Source of the DNA: Gordonia terrae
Lineage (GTDB): Bacteria; Actinomycetota; Actinomycetes; Mycobacteriales; Mycobacteriaceae
DNA length: 64,000 nucleotides
Assembly: GCF_001698225.1 (NCBI RefSeq)
Contig: NZ_CP016594.1
Span: 5,637,502 to 5,701,501, forward strand
Direction of reading: 5' to 3'
The notes below the pieces were generated by a model. That model ran no database searches. It saw only the letters and a program-made list of their open reading frames with translations, and was not told where the DNA came from. The translations under genes and the position numbers were made by a program. Below are positions 26,980 to 37,824 of this stretch, one piece after another (the stretch's first letter is position 1; every line of letters begins with the position of its first letter).

Positions 26980-28227
26980 GTGTCCACCGATTCCTCGACC
27001 AACCCTTCAGACGTCAGCGGCGTCTCGTCGGGTGCACATGGCGAGGGCGGCGGACAGGGCGAGCAGAACCCCGCCGGCCAGGGCCGTCGTTCCCGTCGCG
27101 GCCGCCGACGCCGGGGCCGTCGCAAGTCCGAGGCCCGCGGTGCCACGGCCGCCCACACGTCGGCATCGCACAAGCAGAGCGGCCATCCGCAGTCCTCGAA
27201 CAGCCAGCCAAAGAACAAGCAGCCGGGTTCCGGCCAGGCGGGTTCCCGACCGGGCCACAAGCCGGGTTCACCCAACCCGGCGTCCGAGCCGGCACCGTCG
27301 ACACACCACCCGACGCCGAACGACCTCGCGCGCGCCCGGGCGTCGGATCCCGGGTGCCCGGACCCCGTCGAGGCCGAACCGGTCGACAAACTCCCTGTCG
27401 ATCCCGACCGCGCACGGCCGCGGGTCACCCCGCCGAAGCCGTCGGACATGGTCTCCGTCAGCGCCAAACTGACCAAGACCGGTCTGGCCCAGACGGGATC
27501 GGCGCCATCCGGAGGCAAGGCGGCGAAGGGCCGACGACGCTCATCACGACCCGACCGCGGATCCGAGCGTCCGGCCACCGAACGCACCCACTCCGACCGC
27601 GCCGGCACCGAGAAGCTCCGGACCGTGCGCGAGACCTCGGCGGGTGGCCTCGTCATCTCCGACCTCGACCTCCCCGTCGATCAATTGTCGGCGGCGCTCA
27701 TCGGCCGGGTCGACCGGCGGGGACGCACGATGTGGTCGTTGCCCAAGGGCCACATCGAGACCGGCGAGACCGCCGAACAGACCGCGATCCGTGAGGTCGA
27801 GGAGGAGACCGGCATCCAGGGCACCGTGGTCGCCCCGCTCGGCAAGATCGACTACTGGTTCGTCAGCGAGGGGCGTCGAATCCACAAGACGGTGCACCAC
27901 TATCTCCTGCGGTGCACCGGTGGCGAACTCTCCGACGCCGACTACGAGGTGTCCGAGGTGGCCTGGGTGCCGTTGCACGAGCTCCCGCGCCGGCTCACGT
28001 ACTCTGACGAGCGACGACTCGCCCGGATGGCCCGCGGCGTGATCGCCGAGCTCGCCGCCGACCCGACCCGGCTGGCCCAGTCCGAGGCCGACAGCATTCG
28101 CACCGAACCCAACGCCTATGAGAAAGCCGCCGCCGCGCGCAACCAGCGCCGCAACGAGCCGCCACCCCCGGCTCGTCCTCGCCGGCGCCGGCGCCGTCCA
28201 CGACGGCCCGCGGCCGGCGATGGCTGA
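26980..28227 (+). CDS. Nudix hydrolase with long disordered N-terminus (MutT4-like)
   Basis: The protein has 415 residues. The Nudix box [20 protein letters not shown] is at about 257-279 and fits GX5EX7REUXEEXGU exactly. The first ~210 residues are basic, Ser/Pro/Gly-rich and probably disordered ([19 protein letters not shown]). The last 40 are Arg/Pro-rich. M. tuberculosis Rv3908 (mutT4) occupies the same position but is shorter. Nudix enzymes cleave nucleoside diphosphate derivatives; the substrate is unknown. Its 3' end overlaps the next gene by eight bases. Confidence 0.88.
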   Translation: MSTDSSTNPSDVSGVSSGAHGEGGGQGEQNPAGQGRRSRRGRRRRGRRKSEARGATAAHTSASHKQSGHPQSSNSQPKNKQPGSGQAGSRPGHKPGSPNPASEPAPSTHHPTPNDLARARASDPGCPDPVEAEPVDKLPVDPDRARPRVTPPKPSDMVSVSAKLTKTGLAQTGSAPSGGKAAKGRRRSSRPDRGSERPATERTHSDRAGTEKLRTVRETSAGGLVISDLDLPVDQLSAALIGRVDRRGRTMWSLPKGHIETGETAEQTAIREVEEETGIQGTVVAPLGKIDYWFVSEGRRIHKTVHHYLLRCTGGELSDADYEVSEVAWVPLHELPRRLTYSDERRLARMARGVIAELAADPTRLAQSEADSIRTEPNAYEKAAAARNQRRNEPPPPARPRRRRRRPRRPAAGDG

Positions 28228-30952
28228 GCCGCGTCCGTCCGCCGCCGCACCTCGTTCGTCTCGTTCATCGGCGCTGTCGCGCGCGACGCGGTCCCGTGCG
28301 CGCACAGCCCTGGCCGCGGCCGTGGTCCTGGCCGTCCTCGGTCTGACGCTCCTGTCCGGCGCGGTGGGATCGGGACCGGCCTCGGCGGCACCCGAGACGA
28401 GCACCAGCGGATCCGACACCGGATCCGGCACCTCGGACCAGCAATCCCCGAGCAGGTTCGCCCGCATCGTCATCGATTCGATGACGCCGAACATCGTGAC
28501 CACGACCAGCCGACCGGTGGTCACCGTCAGCGGCCGCGTCGACAACGTCGGCGACCGGTCCATCACCGACCTCACCATCCGGCTCGAACGCGGGGATCCG
28601 GTCACGTCGGCCGCCGGCCTGCGGACCGATCTCGCCGACGAGGATCCCGCGGTCGCGGTGGCCGGTCCGTTCGAGGCGCTGTCCGACTCGCTCGCCCCCG
28701 GCGAGAGCGTCGGATTCCGCATGTCGATGGCCCTGTCGGCCAACAACGGACCCGACGGTCAGGGCCTGGCCATCTCCCGGACCGGGGTCTACCCGATGCA
28801 GGTGAACGTCAACGGCACGCCCGAGTACGGCAACACCGCGCAGGTCGCGGGATCACGCATGCTCTTGCCGGTGTTGTCCCTCCCGCCCGACGAGACCCGC
28901 GCGGAAGGGTACGTCGACCCGTCCATCGAGTACTCCGACACCGACCCGGTCGCCGGGCTCGGACCGGACGGGTCGATCTCGGCGAACCTGTCCAGCCCGG
29001 CGCGCATGACCATGCTGTGGCCGCTGGCCGCACCGCCCCAGCTCGCCCCCGGCGTGCTCGGGGGCAACACCGAACCGGTCCGGCTGATCAACGAGAACAT
29101 GGCCCGTTCCCTCGCCGACGGTGGTCGTCTCGACGAACTGCTGACGGCACTGCAGAAGGTCGTCGGCGAACCCCCACCCGCGCAGTCGGATTCGACCGCG
29201 TCGGGCTCAGCTCCGCCGGAGACGTCGGAGAGCCCTGAACCCGCCGCACTGCCGGGGTCGGAGAAACTCGCCGACAGCATGTGCCTCGCCGTGGATCCCG
29301 ACCTCATCGTCACGGTGCGCGCGATGTCACTGGGATACGAGGTGTCCGACAATCCCGCCGATCCCAGGTCGTCGACCCGCCCGGGCAGCGGAGTCGAGGC
29401 CGCCGGACGCTGGCTCGACACGCTGCGCTGGACCGCGCAGCGGATGTGCGTCGTGGCGCTGCCGTACGCGCAGGCGGACCTGACCTCGCTCTCCCGGATC
29501 GGCAACGCCGGACTCACCGAAGCCGGGCTGCGGTCGCCCGCCGACATCGTCGACACCGTCCTGGGTGTGCGGAGCGTGCGTGGTCTGTCGATACCGGCCC
29601 TGGGCGCCATCGACTCCGACGGTGCGGCGACGCTCACCGGGGCCGGGCTCGCCGCGACCGCGGTGGCGTCGAATTCCGTCGCACCGACGGGCCGTCGTGA
29701 CGACGCTGGGCGCTACCGGATCGGCGACCTCGCGGCGCAGACCTACGATGCGCCGGTCACGGCGTCGTTCGCCGCCATCGGTACCGCGCCGTCCACCCCC
29801 GCGCTGACGCCACCCGATCAACGCGTCGACCTGTCCGACGAGTCCGAGGGAAGCCGCAGGCAGAGTGCGATCGGCGCGCTGGCGTACCCGGCGATCGCCG
29901 CCCCGGAGGCCGCACCGACCGGGTCCGATTCCCGGCCGTCGCCTCGCGACCCGATCGTCGGGAGATCGGCATTCCTGCTGCCACCGACGTACTGGTCTCC
30001 GACGACCACCGACGCCGAGGCCCTGTTCGCCACCGCGCGCCTGCTGCTCGAGTCCGGTGCCGCGACGCCGACACCCCTGCCGACGCTGGTCGCCGAACTC
30101 GGGTCCGCTCCCGAGCAGGCACGACTGATCGACCCGCCCGGGGTCGGGCCCGTCGGCCGCATCGGTTCGGTGCTGACAACCGACGCCACCGCGTCGATAC
30201 GGCGCAACGTCGAGGACAGCTGGCAGTTCGAGGGCGCCCTGGTGCGCTCGGCGGATGTCGCCGCGACCCCCGAGCGCTACATGTCCCCGCTGCGCGAGGA
30301 CCAGTTGCGGGCGATCCGCTCGCCGGATGCCTGGGGTTCGGCCGTCTACACCCATCTGCGCCGGGCGCAGGCCGAGCGCATCGACGCGGTGTCGTCGACC
30401 CTGCACGGGATGTCCCGGTCGGTCACGATCCTCGATCCCGGCGGTCGCTACACGCTGGCCTCCGAGCGCAGTCCGCTGCTGCTGGTCGTGAAGAACGACC
30501 TCGCGCTGCCGGTACGCGCCCGGATCACCACGTCCGAACCGGCCGGCATCGAGATCGGCGACCTCGGCGTCATCGAGATCCCCGCCCGCGGCACCCGGCA
30601 GATCCAGCTGCCCACGCAGGGCGAGGCCTCCGAGGCGATCAGTGTCGAGATCCGCTTGTCGACGGTCACCGGCGTGCCGCTCGGCGAGCCGATCAGTCTG
30701 TCCGTGCACACCAACGCCTACGGCAAACCGCTCTTCTACATCACGATCATCGCCGCGGCAGCACTCGTCCTGCTCACCGCCCGGCGCCTGTGGCATCGTT
30801 TCCGCGGCCAGCCCGATCCCGCCGACGCCGACCGGCCCGAACCCGACGAACTCGAGCGGATGCTCGCCGGAAGCGGGTATCAGGAGCGACGCCGTACCCT
30901 GCAGAGCGAGGGTCGGATGCACGGCGAGGAACCGGACGATGACCCCTCATGA
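28220..30952 (+). CDS. DUF6049-type exported protein with one C-terminal membrane anchor (Rv3909-like)
   Basis: The ATG at 28220 gives 910 residues. A signal segment ([20 protein letters not shown], then ASAAP) is followed by a very large extracellular part and one membrane anchor near residue 837 ([20 protein letters not shown]). A basic cytoplasmic tail follows. It matches M. tuberculosis Rv3909 in position and layout. Because it overlaps both neighbours and always precedes murJ, a partnership with peptidoglycan precursor flipping is a fair inference. No enzymatic motif is visible. Confidence 0.82.
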   Translation: MAEPRPSAAAPRSSRSSALSRATRSRARTALAAAVVLAVLGLTLLSGAVGSGPASAAPETSTSGSDTGSGTSDQQSPSRFARIVIDSMTPNIVTTTSRPVVTVSGRVDNVGDRSITDLTIRLERGDPVTSAAGLRTDLADEDPAVAVAGPFEALSDSLAPGESVGFRMSMALSANNGPDGQGLAISRTGVYPMQVNVNGTPEYGNTAQVAGSRMLLPVLSLPPDETRAEGYVDPSIEYSDTDPVAGLGPDGSISANLSSPARMTMLWPLAAPPQLAPGVLGGNTEPVRLINENMARSLADGGRLDELLTALQKVVGEPPPAQSDSTASGSAPPETSESPEPAALPGSEKLADSMCLAVDPDLIVTVRAMSLGYEVSDNPADPRSSTRPGSGVEAAGRWLDTLRWTAQRMCVVALPYAQADLTSLSRIGNAGLTEAGLRSPADIVDTVLGVRSVRGLSIPALGAIDSDGAATLTGAGLAATAVASNSVAPTGRRDDAGRYRIGDLAAQTYDAPVTASFAAIGTAPSTPALTPPDQRVDLSDESEGSRRQSAIGALAYPAIAAPEAAPTGSDSRPSPRDPIVGRSAFLLPPTYWSPTTTDAEALFATARLLLESGAATPTPLPTLVAELGSAPEQARLIDPPGVGPVGRIGSVLTTDATASIRRNVEDSWQFEGALVRSADVAATPERYMSPLREDQLRAIRSPDAWGSAVYTHLRRAQAERIDAVSSTLHGMSRSVTILDPGGRYTLASERSPLLLVVKNDLALPVRARITTSEPAGIEIGDLGVIEIPARGTRQIQLPTQGEASEAISVEIRLSTVTGVPLGEPISLSVHTNAYGKPLFYITIIAAAALVLLTARRLWHRFRGQPDPADADRPEPDELERMLAGSGYQERRRTLQSEGRMHGEEPDDDPS

Positions 30953-33900
30953 CCGACATCAGACGACCCGAGGACGGCGGCAGAAGCGACGTGACCTGGA
31001 ACGATGAGCCGCGTGCACCGCGGTCGGGGAAACCCGGCCCGGTGCCGCCCCAGCGTCCCGAGCGCGCCGCACCCCAACGAATCCCACCCAACCGGATCGC
31101 CGGTGGCCGAGTCCCGCCCACGCGGATTCCGCCAGGGTCCCCGGACCCGAGGTCGACGAATCCCCGACCCGGCCGGCCCACTCCCTCGGCCGGTCGTCCG
31201 CCGACGCCCCGCCCGCCCGCACCCCCGGTGGCCCCGTCGGCCCGACCCGACGCGTCACCCGCTGAGGGCAACACGCGGATCATGACCGCGCCCGCCCCCG
31301 ATCGTCCGTCGGGCGGCCCGGCGTCCACCGCCGCGGCGTCGGAGGAGAAGGCGTCGTCGACGGGTCTGGCTCGCGACTCCGACTCGAGCATCCTGCGCAC
31401 CAGCGGATCCATCGCGATCGCGACACTGTTCAGCCGCATCACGGGCTTCCTGCGCACCGTGCTGATCCTGGCGATGCTCGGACCCGCCATCGCGTCGGCA
31501 TTCCAGGCGGCCGATGTGCTGCCGAACATGATCGCCGAGGTGGTGCTCGGTGCGGTCCTGACCGCGATCGTGATCCCGCTGCTGGCCCGGGCCGAAGCCG
31601 AGGACAAGGACGGCGGAGAGGGGTTCATCAACCGGATCTTCACCATCACCGTCGTCGTCCTCGGGTCGGCGACGGTGGTGGCGGTGATCGCGGCACCGCT
31701 GCTGACCTATCTCAATCTGGGCGACGGCCAGGTCGATCGCGAGCTCGCCACCGCGCTCGCCTACCTGCTGCTCCCGGAGATCCTGTTCTACGGACTGTCC
31801 GCGCTGTTCATCGCGATCCTCAATCTCCGCGGACACTTCAAACCGGGAGCCTGGGCACCCGTCCTGAACAACGTCGTGCAGATCACCACGCTCGTGCTCT
31901 ATGCGGTGGTGCCCGGCGAGATCACCCTCAACCCCGTCCGGATGTCCGACCCGCAACTGCTGGTGCTGGGTATCGGTTGCACGACCGGTGTCGTCTTGCA
32001 GGCCCTCATCCTGGTGCCGTTCCTGCGGAAGTCGGGCGTGCGCCTCCGCCTGCAGTGGGGCATCGATGACCGGTTACGCCAGTTCGGGAACATGGCGGTC
32101 GCCATCGTCGCCTATGTCGCACTGCTCCAGGTGGGCCTGATCGTCACGTACCGGATCGCGTCGTCGGCCGACGCCTCAGGCGTGAGCATCTACTTCACCC
32201 ACTGGCAGTTGCTGCAGCTCCCGTACGGCGTGTTGGGCGTGACCATCCTGACCGCGATCATGCCGCGACTGTCACGCAACGCCACCGCGGACGACACCAA
32301 GGCCGTCGTCGACGATCTCTCGCTGGCGACCAGGCTCACGATGGTCGCCCTCGTCCCGGTCGTGTCGTTCATGACGTTCTTCGGACCGGCCATCGCCATC
32401 GCCGTGTTCAACTTCGGCAAGTTCGACGCCGCGTCCGCGTCGCAACTGGGTTCGGTGCTGTCCTGGGGTGCGTTCACGCTCATCCCGTATTCGATGACCC
32501 TCGTCCAGCTCCGCGTGTTCTATGCGCGCGAGGACGCGTGGACCCCGACGTTCATCGCGCTGGGCATCACCGTGGTCAAGGTCGCGTCGTCGTATCTCGG
32601 GCCGGTGCTCTTCGACGATCCCGAACTCGTCGTGCGCTGGCTCGCGCTGTCGAACGGACTGGGCTATCTCGTCGGTGCCGTCGTCGGACACTTCCTGCTC
32701 CGCAGCCGGCTGCGCGGGGCCCGGCTCTCCGATGTGGCACGCACGTCCGTCGTGACCTTCGCCGTCTCGATCGGGGTCTCCGGGACCGTCTGGGCCGTGG
32801 CGAAGCTGAGCGGTCTCGACCACATGATCGGCTGGCTGGGCAAGGTCGGTTCCGTGCTCTACCTCGGCCTCACCGCCGCGGTGGTGCTCGCGGTGACCTA
32901 CGCCGGACTGGCCGCGGCCCGCGTGCCCGACGTGGTCGCGATCGGGCTGGCGGTTCGACGCCTCCTCGGCCGGTTCATCCCCTCGCTCGCCCCGCCGGCA
33001 CAGCCCGAACGTGAACAGTCACCGGCGATCACAGTTCAGTTTCCGCGGGTCACCGGCGACGAATCGCTCCCGTACTCTGGTCAGGTACAGGTGCTGCGCC
33101 GCTTCGACAGAGGTACCGCGACGTGGCAGTCGTACTCCGTGCATTCCGGTGGCGCGATCGGCGCGACCCGGGATGTGCGCCCCATCCCGGAACGCGCGCC
33201 GGTGCCGCGCGACATCAGATACCGCAGGAGAGGAGTCCGTCGCGTGAGTGACAGTGAGGTCGACACCACCGCTGCCACCGGGCCGCCCACCGAGCCCGGA
33301 GCCGGCGACACACCCACTCCACCGACTCCGACTCCCGCCGATGCCGGTACGGCCGGTACCGCCGACACCGCAGCGAGCCCCCGCCGCCGCGGACCGCGCC
33401 TCATCCCCGGCGCGGCGGTCGCCGGTGGTCGGTACCGACTGCTCGAGCAGCACGGCGGCACCCGCGGACTCCAGTTCTGGCGAGCCCAGGACATCAACCT
33501 CGACCGCGAGGTCGCACTGACCTTCGTCGACGCCGAGCAGTTGGCGCCGCCCCCCGAACGCGGCCAGGCCGCGAAGATGTCCGACCAGGGACCGCAGGCA
33601 GTCCTGTCGCGCACCCTGCGTCTCGGCCAGATCAACTCCGACGGCGTGGCACGCGTCCTCGACGTCGTCCGCGGGTCCTCCGGCGGCATCGTCGTCGCCG
33701 AGTGGGTGCCCGGATCATCGCTGGCCGATGTGGCGCGATCGGAACCGTCACCGATCGGCGCCGCCCGCGCGGTGCGTTCGCTCGCAGCGGCCGCCGAGAT
33801 CGCCCACCGCTCCGGTGGTGCGTTGTCGATCGATCATCCCGACCGCATCCGGATCAGCCACGACGGCAATGCTGTGCTGGCGTTCCCGGGGACCCTTGCC

Positions 33901-34938
33901 GGCGACGACAAGGCGTCCGACGTCCGCGGACTCGGGGCGGTGCTGTACGCGCTGCTGCTCAATCGCTGGGCGCTCGACCCCGCCGACGGGTCCCGGCTGA
34001 TCACCACCGCCGACGCCGCCGAACCCGTGGGCGGGATCCCGGTCGCCGCTCCCGGTGACGACGGCCGACCGGTCGAGCCGCGAGTGATCAAGCCCGACAC
34101 CCCGTTCGAGATCTCGGCTGTCGCCGCGCGCGCGCTCGACGGGACCCGGGGTATCCGAACCGCCGCCACCGTCCAGCATGTGCTCGACCAGGCCACCGTC
34201 GTCGACCTCAACACCGACATGCTGCCGGCCATCACCGATGCCGACGCTCCACCGCCGGTGACGGTGACACCGCGTCTGGGCGGCAGCGGCGGCGAGAAGC
34301 CGCCGCGGCGCAACCTGGCGTTGCTCATCGGCGCCGGACTCCTGGCGCTGTTCATCGTCATAGCGCTGATCGTGGGCGCCACCAACGTCTTCGGTGGCAG
34401 CAATGGATCGAGCGACATCGACTCCATCCTCACCACCACCGAGCCTGCGCCCTCGCCCGGCGCCAACCCGCCGCCGACCCCGGCGGCGCCGGCTGCTCCG
34501 ACACCGATCGCGCTGCAATCGGTCTCGGTGGTCGATTTCTCCGCGCAGACGCCGGACAACTCGGCGAATGTCCGCAACGTGATCACCGGTGCCGCACCGC
34601 CGTGGCAGACGGACAATTACCGCGGCCGGCCGGATTTCGGCGGACTCAAGCCGGGATTGGGACTCATGTTCGACCTCGGCGCGGAGCGCGCGGTCCGGTC
34701 GGTCACCATCGAGAGCCCGACGCCCGGTATCGGCGTCGAGATCCGTACCGCACCGTCGGCGCGTCCGGCCTTCGCCAGGACCACGACGGTGGCCTCGGGA
34801 CAGGTGGACCAGGCGTCGACCACGATCCCGATCGCGCAACCGCCGACCACCCGTTATGTGATGGTCTGGCTCACCAGCCTGCCGAGTTCCGGAAGCGGCT
34901 ACCAGGCGGAGATCTCTCGCGTCACGATGGCCGGCTGA
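30949..34938 (+). CDS. murJ: Lipid II flippase MurJ fused to pseudokinase and extracellular domain
   Basis: The protein has 1329 residues. It starts with a Pro/Arg-rich cytoplasmic region (about 1-140), followed by some fourteen membrane segments of the MurJ/MviN fold (about 140-690; IATLFSRITGFLRTVLILAM). A kinase-like domain from about 824 (GGRYRLLEQHGGTRGLQFWR) lacks an obvious HRD catalytic loop and so looks like a pseudokinase. One more membrane segment is near 1125, and an extracellular beta-rich domain ends the chain. M. tuberculosis Rv3910 has the same layout, and its pseudokinase is known to recruit FhaA when phosphorylated. It overlaps the upstream gene by ATGA. Confidence 0.95.
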   Translation: MTDIRRPEDGGRSDVTWNDEPRAPRSGKPGPVPPQRPERAAPQRIPPNRIAGGRVPPTRIPPGSPDPRSTNPRPGRPTPSAGRPPTPRPPAPPVAPSARPDASPAEGNTRIMTAPAPDRPSGGPASTAAASEEKASSTGLARDSDSSILRTSGSIAIATLFSRITGFLRTVLILAMLGPAIASAFQAADVLPNMIAEVVLGAVLTAIVIPLLARAEAEDKDGGEGFINRIFTITVVVLGSATVVAVIAAPLLTYLNLGDGQVDRELATALAYLLLPEILFYGLSALFIAILNLRGHFKPGAWAPVLNNVVQITTLVLYAVVPGEITLNPVRMSDPQLLVLGIGCTTGVVLQALILVPFLRKSGVRLRLQWGIDDRLRQFGNMAVAIVAYVALLQVGLIVTYRIASSADASGVSIYFTHWQLLQLPYGVLGVTILTAIMPRLSRNATADDTKAVVDDLSLATRLTMVALVPVVSFMTFFGPAIAIAVFNFGKFDAASASQLGSVLSWGAFTLIPYSMTLVQLRVFYAREDAWTPTFIALGITVVKVASSYLGPVLFDDPELVVRWLALSNGLGYLVGAVVGHFLLRSRLRGARLSDVARTSVVTFAVSIGVSGTVWAVAKLSGLDHMIGWLGKVGSVLYLGLTAAVVLAVTYAGLAAARVPDVVAIGLAVRRLLGRFIPSLAPPAQPEREQSPAITVQFPRVTGDESLPYSGQVQVLRRFDRGTATWQSYSVHSGGAIGATRDVRPIPERAPVPRDIRYRRRGVRRVSDSEVDTTAATGPPTEPGAGDTPTPPTPTPADAGTAGTADTAASPRRRGPRLIPGAAVAGGRYRLLEQHGGTRGLQFWRAQDINLDREVALTFVDAEQLAPPPERGQAAKMSDQGPQAVLSRTLRLGQINSDGVARVLDVVRGSSGGIVVAEWVPGSSLADVARSEPSPIGAARAVRSLAAAAEIAHRSGGALSIDHPDRIRISHDGNAVLAFPGTLAGDDKASDVRGLGAVLYALLLNRWALDPADGSRLITTADAAEPVGGIPVAAPGDDGRPVEPRVIKPDTPFEISAVAARALDGTRGIRTAATVQHVLDQATVVDLNTDMLPAITDADAPPPVTVTPRLGGSGGEKPPRRNLALLIGAGLLALFIVIALIVGATNVFGGSNGSSDIDSILTTTEPAPSPGANPPPTPAAPAAPTPIALQSVSVVDFSAQTPDNSANVRNVITGAAPPWQTDNYRGRPDFGGLKPGLGLMFDLGAERAVRSVTIESPTPGIGVEIRTAPSARPAFARTTTVASGQVDQASTTIPIAQPPTTRYVMVWLTSLPSSGSGYQAEISRVTMAG

Positions 34939-34971
34939 CACGCCGCCGCATGTAACCGGCCGTGGCTCGCT

Positions 34972-34996
34972 GCGAGTGATCGGCAGCGAGTGATCG
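34972..34996. repeat. Short direct repeat upstream of double-TetR gene
   Basis: GCGAGTGATCG occurs twice with a 14-bp period (34972-34982 and 34986-34996). The position, about 45 bases before the regulator gene, would fit an operator, but there is no dyad symmetry across it. Confidence 0.3.
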
Positions 34997-35038
34997 AGAT
35001 CATGCGTGCAACTTCGGGCTCCGCTCCGACTAACTCAT

Positions 35039-36349
35039 ATGGAGAACTGCAGCCCCCGCCTACACGACAATCGTGATTCCGAAGCATCAGTTCAGTCAGC
35101 TGAACCGCTGACGGCGACGACGCCGCCTCCGGAACGAGGGCAACCGGGGGTGGCGAGCCCCACTCGGCCGGACCGGTTCGTCACGGCAGCCACGACCCTT
35201 TTCCAGGACCACGGCTACCGCAACGTGAGTATGGAACAGATCGGTGGGGCAGTCGGCTTGACGGGACCGGCCGTGTATCGGCATTTCCCGTCCAAACAGG
35301 ACATCCTCGCGACGGCGCTGACAACACAGGTCCACACCGTGCGTGACTTCCTGTCGGATGCGCAAGATCGTGGCGACACACCGGTCGAGCAACTCGGACT
35401 GTTCTTCGACGCCTTGAGTGAGATGACTGCGCATCGGGACGCCTCCACGCTCTGGAATCGCGAACGGCTGCACCTCTCTCACGCGGACCTCGACACCATG
35501 AACGCGTACTTCGGCGTGCTGACGGACAAGTTGGCATGCAAGATCTGTGCCGCCCGACACGACGTCGACTCGATGGACGCGAAACTCCTCGCCACGGCCG
35601 CCCTGAGCGTGTACTCGAACGCCGCCCAGATCCGCGGATCGCTCACCGCAAAACGACTGATGAAAGTGCAACGCGCCGTCACTGACTCGATTCTCGGTTG
35701 CGAGCTACCGCGGGCGCCCGGCCCTCCGGTTGCACAAGCGTCACACTCACGCCGCAGTCCCGCCGCGCGACGTGAACGCATCCTCGACGCCGCCACCCAA
35801 TTGTTCTTCGACCGCGGGTTCCGCGATGTCCGCATCGACGAGATCGCCGCTCGAGCCGGGGTGTCGGTGACGACCGTCTACCAGGAGTACGCCGGCAAAA
35901 CCGTCATCCTGGGGACCGTGCTCCGCCGGGGCCTCGAGGGTCTCTTGTCGGCCTCCATCGCTGCGCTCGACGGTTCGTCCCGAACAGACGCGCTCGATGT
36001 GCTGCTCGGCACCTTCGTCGAGTTCTCGCTCAGCTCGAACGGGCGGATACTCGCGGTGGCTCTTCGTGATGCCGTGTATCTGCCGGAGGAGAGTCGGATC
36101 GCGCTCGGCCGGACAGCCTCGGACTACACCGCCGAGTGGACCACGGCGATCCTCGCGCAGACGCCTGGTTTGTCGATCGACGATGCGAAGGCTCTGGAGA
36201 AGTCGCTCGCCGGATTCGCCTGCGAGGTGATCTCGTCGCCTGAACTCAGGTCCCGACCCGGCATCGACAGCGAGCTTCGAGCCCTGGCCTACGGCATCCT
36301 GAGTCCGTCCGGGCTCAGCAGATCGCACCCACGTAGGTCCGCGCACTGA
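35039..36349 (+). CDS. Regulator with two tandem TetR domains
   Basis: The ATG at 35039 gives 436 residues, twice the length of a TetR protein. The first DNA-binding domain (about 42-90) reads NVSMEQIGGAVGLTGPAVYR and the second (about 250-300) VRIDEIAARAGVSVTTVYQE. Each is followed by a helical ligand-type half. Both recognition helices look intact, so one chain may bind an operator as a pseudo-dimer. It lies just left of the glycan cluster and on the same strand, the first gene of the inserted region. No clear ribosome site precedes the ATG; GTG 35006 is possible. Control of the cluster is inference. Confidence 0.85.
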   Translation: MENCSPRLHDNRDSEASVQSAEPLTATTPPPERGQPGVASPTRPDRFVTAATTLFQDHGYRNVSMEQIGGAVGLTGPAVYRHFPSKQDILATALTTQVHTVRDFLSDAQDRGDTPVEQLGLFFDALSEMTAHRDASTLWNRERLHLSHADLDTMNAYFGVLTDKLACKICAARHDVDSMDAKLLATAALSVYSNAAQIRGSLTAKRLMKVQRAVTDSILGCELPRAPGPPVAQASHSRRSPAARRERILDAATQLFFDRGFRDVRIDEIAARAGVSVTTVYQEYAGKTVILGTVLRRGLEGLLSASIAALDGSSRTDALDVLLGTFVEFSLSSNGRILAVALRDAVYLPEESRIALGRTASDYTAEWTTAILAQTPGLSIDDAKALEKSLAGFACEVISSPELRSRPGIDSELRALAYGILSPSGLSRSHPRRSAH

Positions 36350-36953
36350 CATCAGCAGTGCCGATCGCGCGATCTGCACATTTCGATACCAAATAGTGAC
36401 CTCTGCTCTTTTCGTCGGTACAGCAGCGGCGGAGCGACCACACGCGGAACCTCACGGGCGATCCGACCGCGAGGAGTGTGCCCCGAAATCGGGAATCTGC
36501 ACCGGACGCGATTGCACAATGCCGACTCACTGGATCGTCCTTCACACCGACGGTGCCGAGCGGACGAACAGCGAATTTCCGGAACCCGATTCGTCGACTG
36601 TCCTGGATCGGTTCGCACCGAGCACCCGTTACACCGGGTAGTGGGCATTAACGCTCAGCTCTCCCGATGGCCGTGCGGTCTGTTCTCCGTACCGTCGGGT
36701 ATCCGGGTGGAGAGCGAATCAGCATGCGGCACCGTTCTTTACGAGACGATGTCGGGACGCGGTCACCGGCCGCGACCGGTGCGTCTTCGCCTCGCCAATG
36801 CCACGAACCTCTGCTAGCGTCGATTTCAGGTCGTCGGGGAGGGCGACCATCTCTACTTCAGAACACGCGACCGCTCGACTCGCTAAGTCGATGCTTCCGG
36901 GGGGAAGTCTCGTCCTTGCATTGTGGTTGAACCGTGCGCGGGATCGGAACACA
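36350..36953. other. Gene-free leader region of the glycan cluster
   Basis: This 604-bp stretch is noticeably less GC-rich than its flanks. A weak hairpin GCACTG-N7-CAGTGC at the regulator's stop may end that transcript. ACCCG-N6-CGGGT lies near 36624-36639. A TAGCGT box near 36815-36820 is a possible promoter about 130 bases before the first glycosyltransferase gene. No convincing protein frame or RNA gene was found; the sequence may be eroded DNA brought in with the cluster. Confidence 0.4.
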
Positions 36954-37811
36954 ATGATCGAAACAGCCAATCACAGCAATGGGTCAGCAGCCCTTGCGGC
37001 ACAGTCGGATACGCACCACCGACTCATCGACCCGAAGCCGGGCACGCAACGAGAACGCGCTCGGCCGACGCAAACGGTGAGCCTCGTCATCCCGGTGCGG
37101 AACGAGGCGCGGAACATCGGCTGGGTCCTCGAGCAGATACCCGAACGCATCGACGAGATCATCCTCATCGACGGAAACTCCACCGACGCAACGGTTATCA
37201 CCGCTCGCAGTTGCCGACCCGACATCAAGGTCGTTCAGCAACAGGGCCCGGGCAAGGGAAGCGCACTGCGAACCGGTTTCGCGTCCGCGAGCGGCGACGT
37301 CATCGTCATGATGGACGCCGACGGAAGCATGGCGCCGCAGGAGATCACCCATTTCCTGCACTTCCTCGAGAACGGCTACGACTTCGTCAAGGGTTCGAGA
37401 TTCATGGGCGGGGGCGGATCGCTCGACATCACCCGGTTCCGGCGCCTGGGCAACTACGGGCTGCTCGCCTTCTTCAACAGCCTCTACCGAACCGACCTGA
37501 CCGATCTCTGCTACGGATTCTGCGCCTTCCACCGTCGATACCTCGACCTACTCGACCTCCAGGCCACCGGTTTCGAGATCGAAGCCGAGATGACGGTGCG
37601 CGCGGTGCAGGCAGGTCTTCGCATCGCCGAAGTGCCCAGCCTGGAAATGCCGCGTCGCACAGGACATTCCAACCTCAATGCCATCACCGATGGTCGCCGG
37701 GTCCTCCGCACGGTGTGGCGAGCTCGACGTGATGAGGGTGTGTCCGCCGCCGGCGCGGCTGTTCGCGGTCCCGAGAGCGCCCATCCCGCGTCACACCACA
37801 CCGCTTCGTGA
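36954..37811 (+). CDS. Glycosyltransferase family 2
   Basis: The ATG at 36954 gives 285 residues. The nucleotide-sugar fold begins TVSLVIPVRNEARNIGWVLE, with the DxD-type metal motif in VIVMMDADGSM and the acceptor region KGSRFMGGGGSLDITRFRRLGN. The layout resembles dolichyl/polyprenyl-phosphate sugar synthases and initiating GT2 enzymes without a membrane tail. No ribosome site is obvious, so the start is uncertain. It is the first gene of the glycan cluster and is followed after 13 bases by the GT4 gene. Donor and acceptor are unknown. Confidence 0.85.
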   Translation: MIETANHSNGSAALAAQSDTHHRLIDPKPGTQRERARPTQTVSLVIPVRNEARNIGWVLEQIPERIDEIILIDGNSTDATVITARSCRPDIKVVQQQGPGKGSALRTGFASASGDVIVMMDADGSMAPQEITHFLHFLENGYDFVKGSRFMGGGGSLDITRFRRLGNYGLLAFFNSLYRTDLTDLCYGFCAFHRRYLDLLDLQATGFEIEAEMTVRAVQAGLRIAEVPSLEMPRRTGHSNLNAITDGRRVLRTVWRARRDEGVSAAGAAVRGPESAHPASHHTAS

Positions 37812-37824
37812 GCGACCGACGACC

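Noticed and set aside
36350..36953. tRNA or small coding gene in the 604-bp gap
   Set aside because: No GTTCGA-type T-loop with matching acceptor stem was found, and the short frames lack a ribosome site and known motif.
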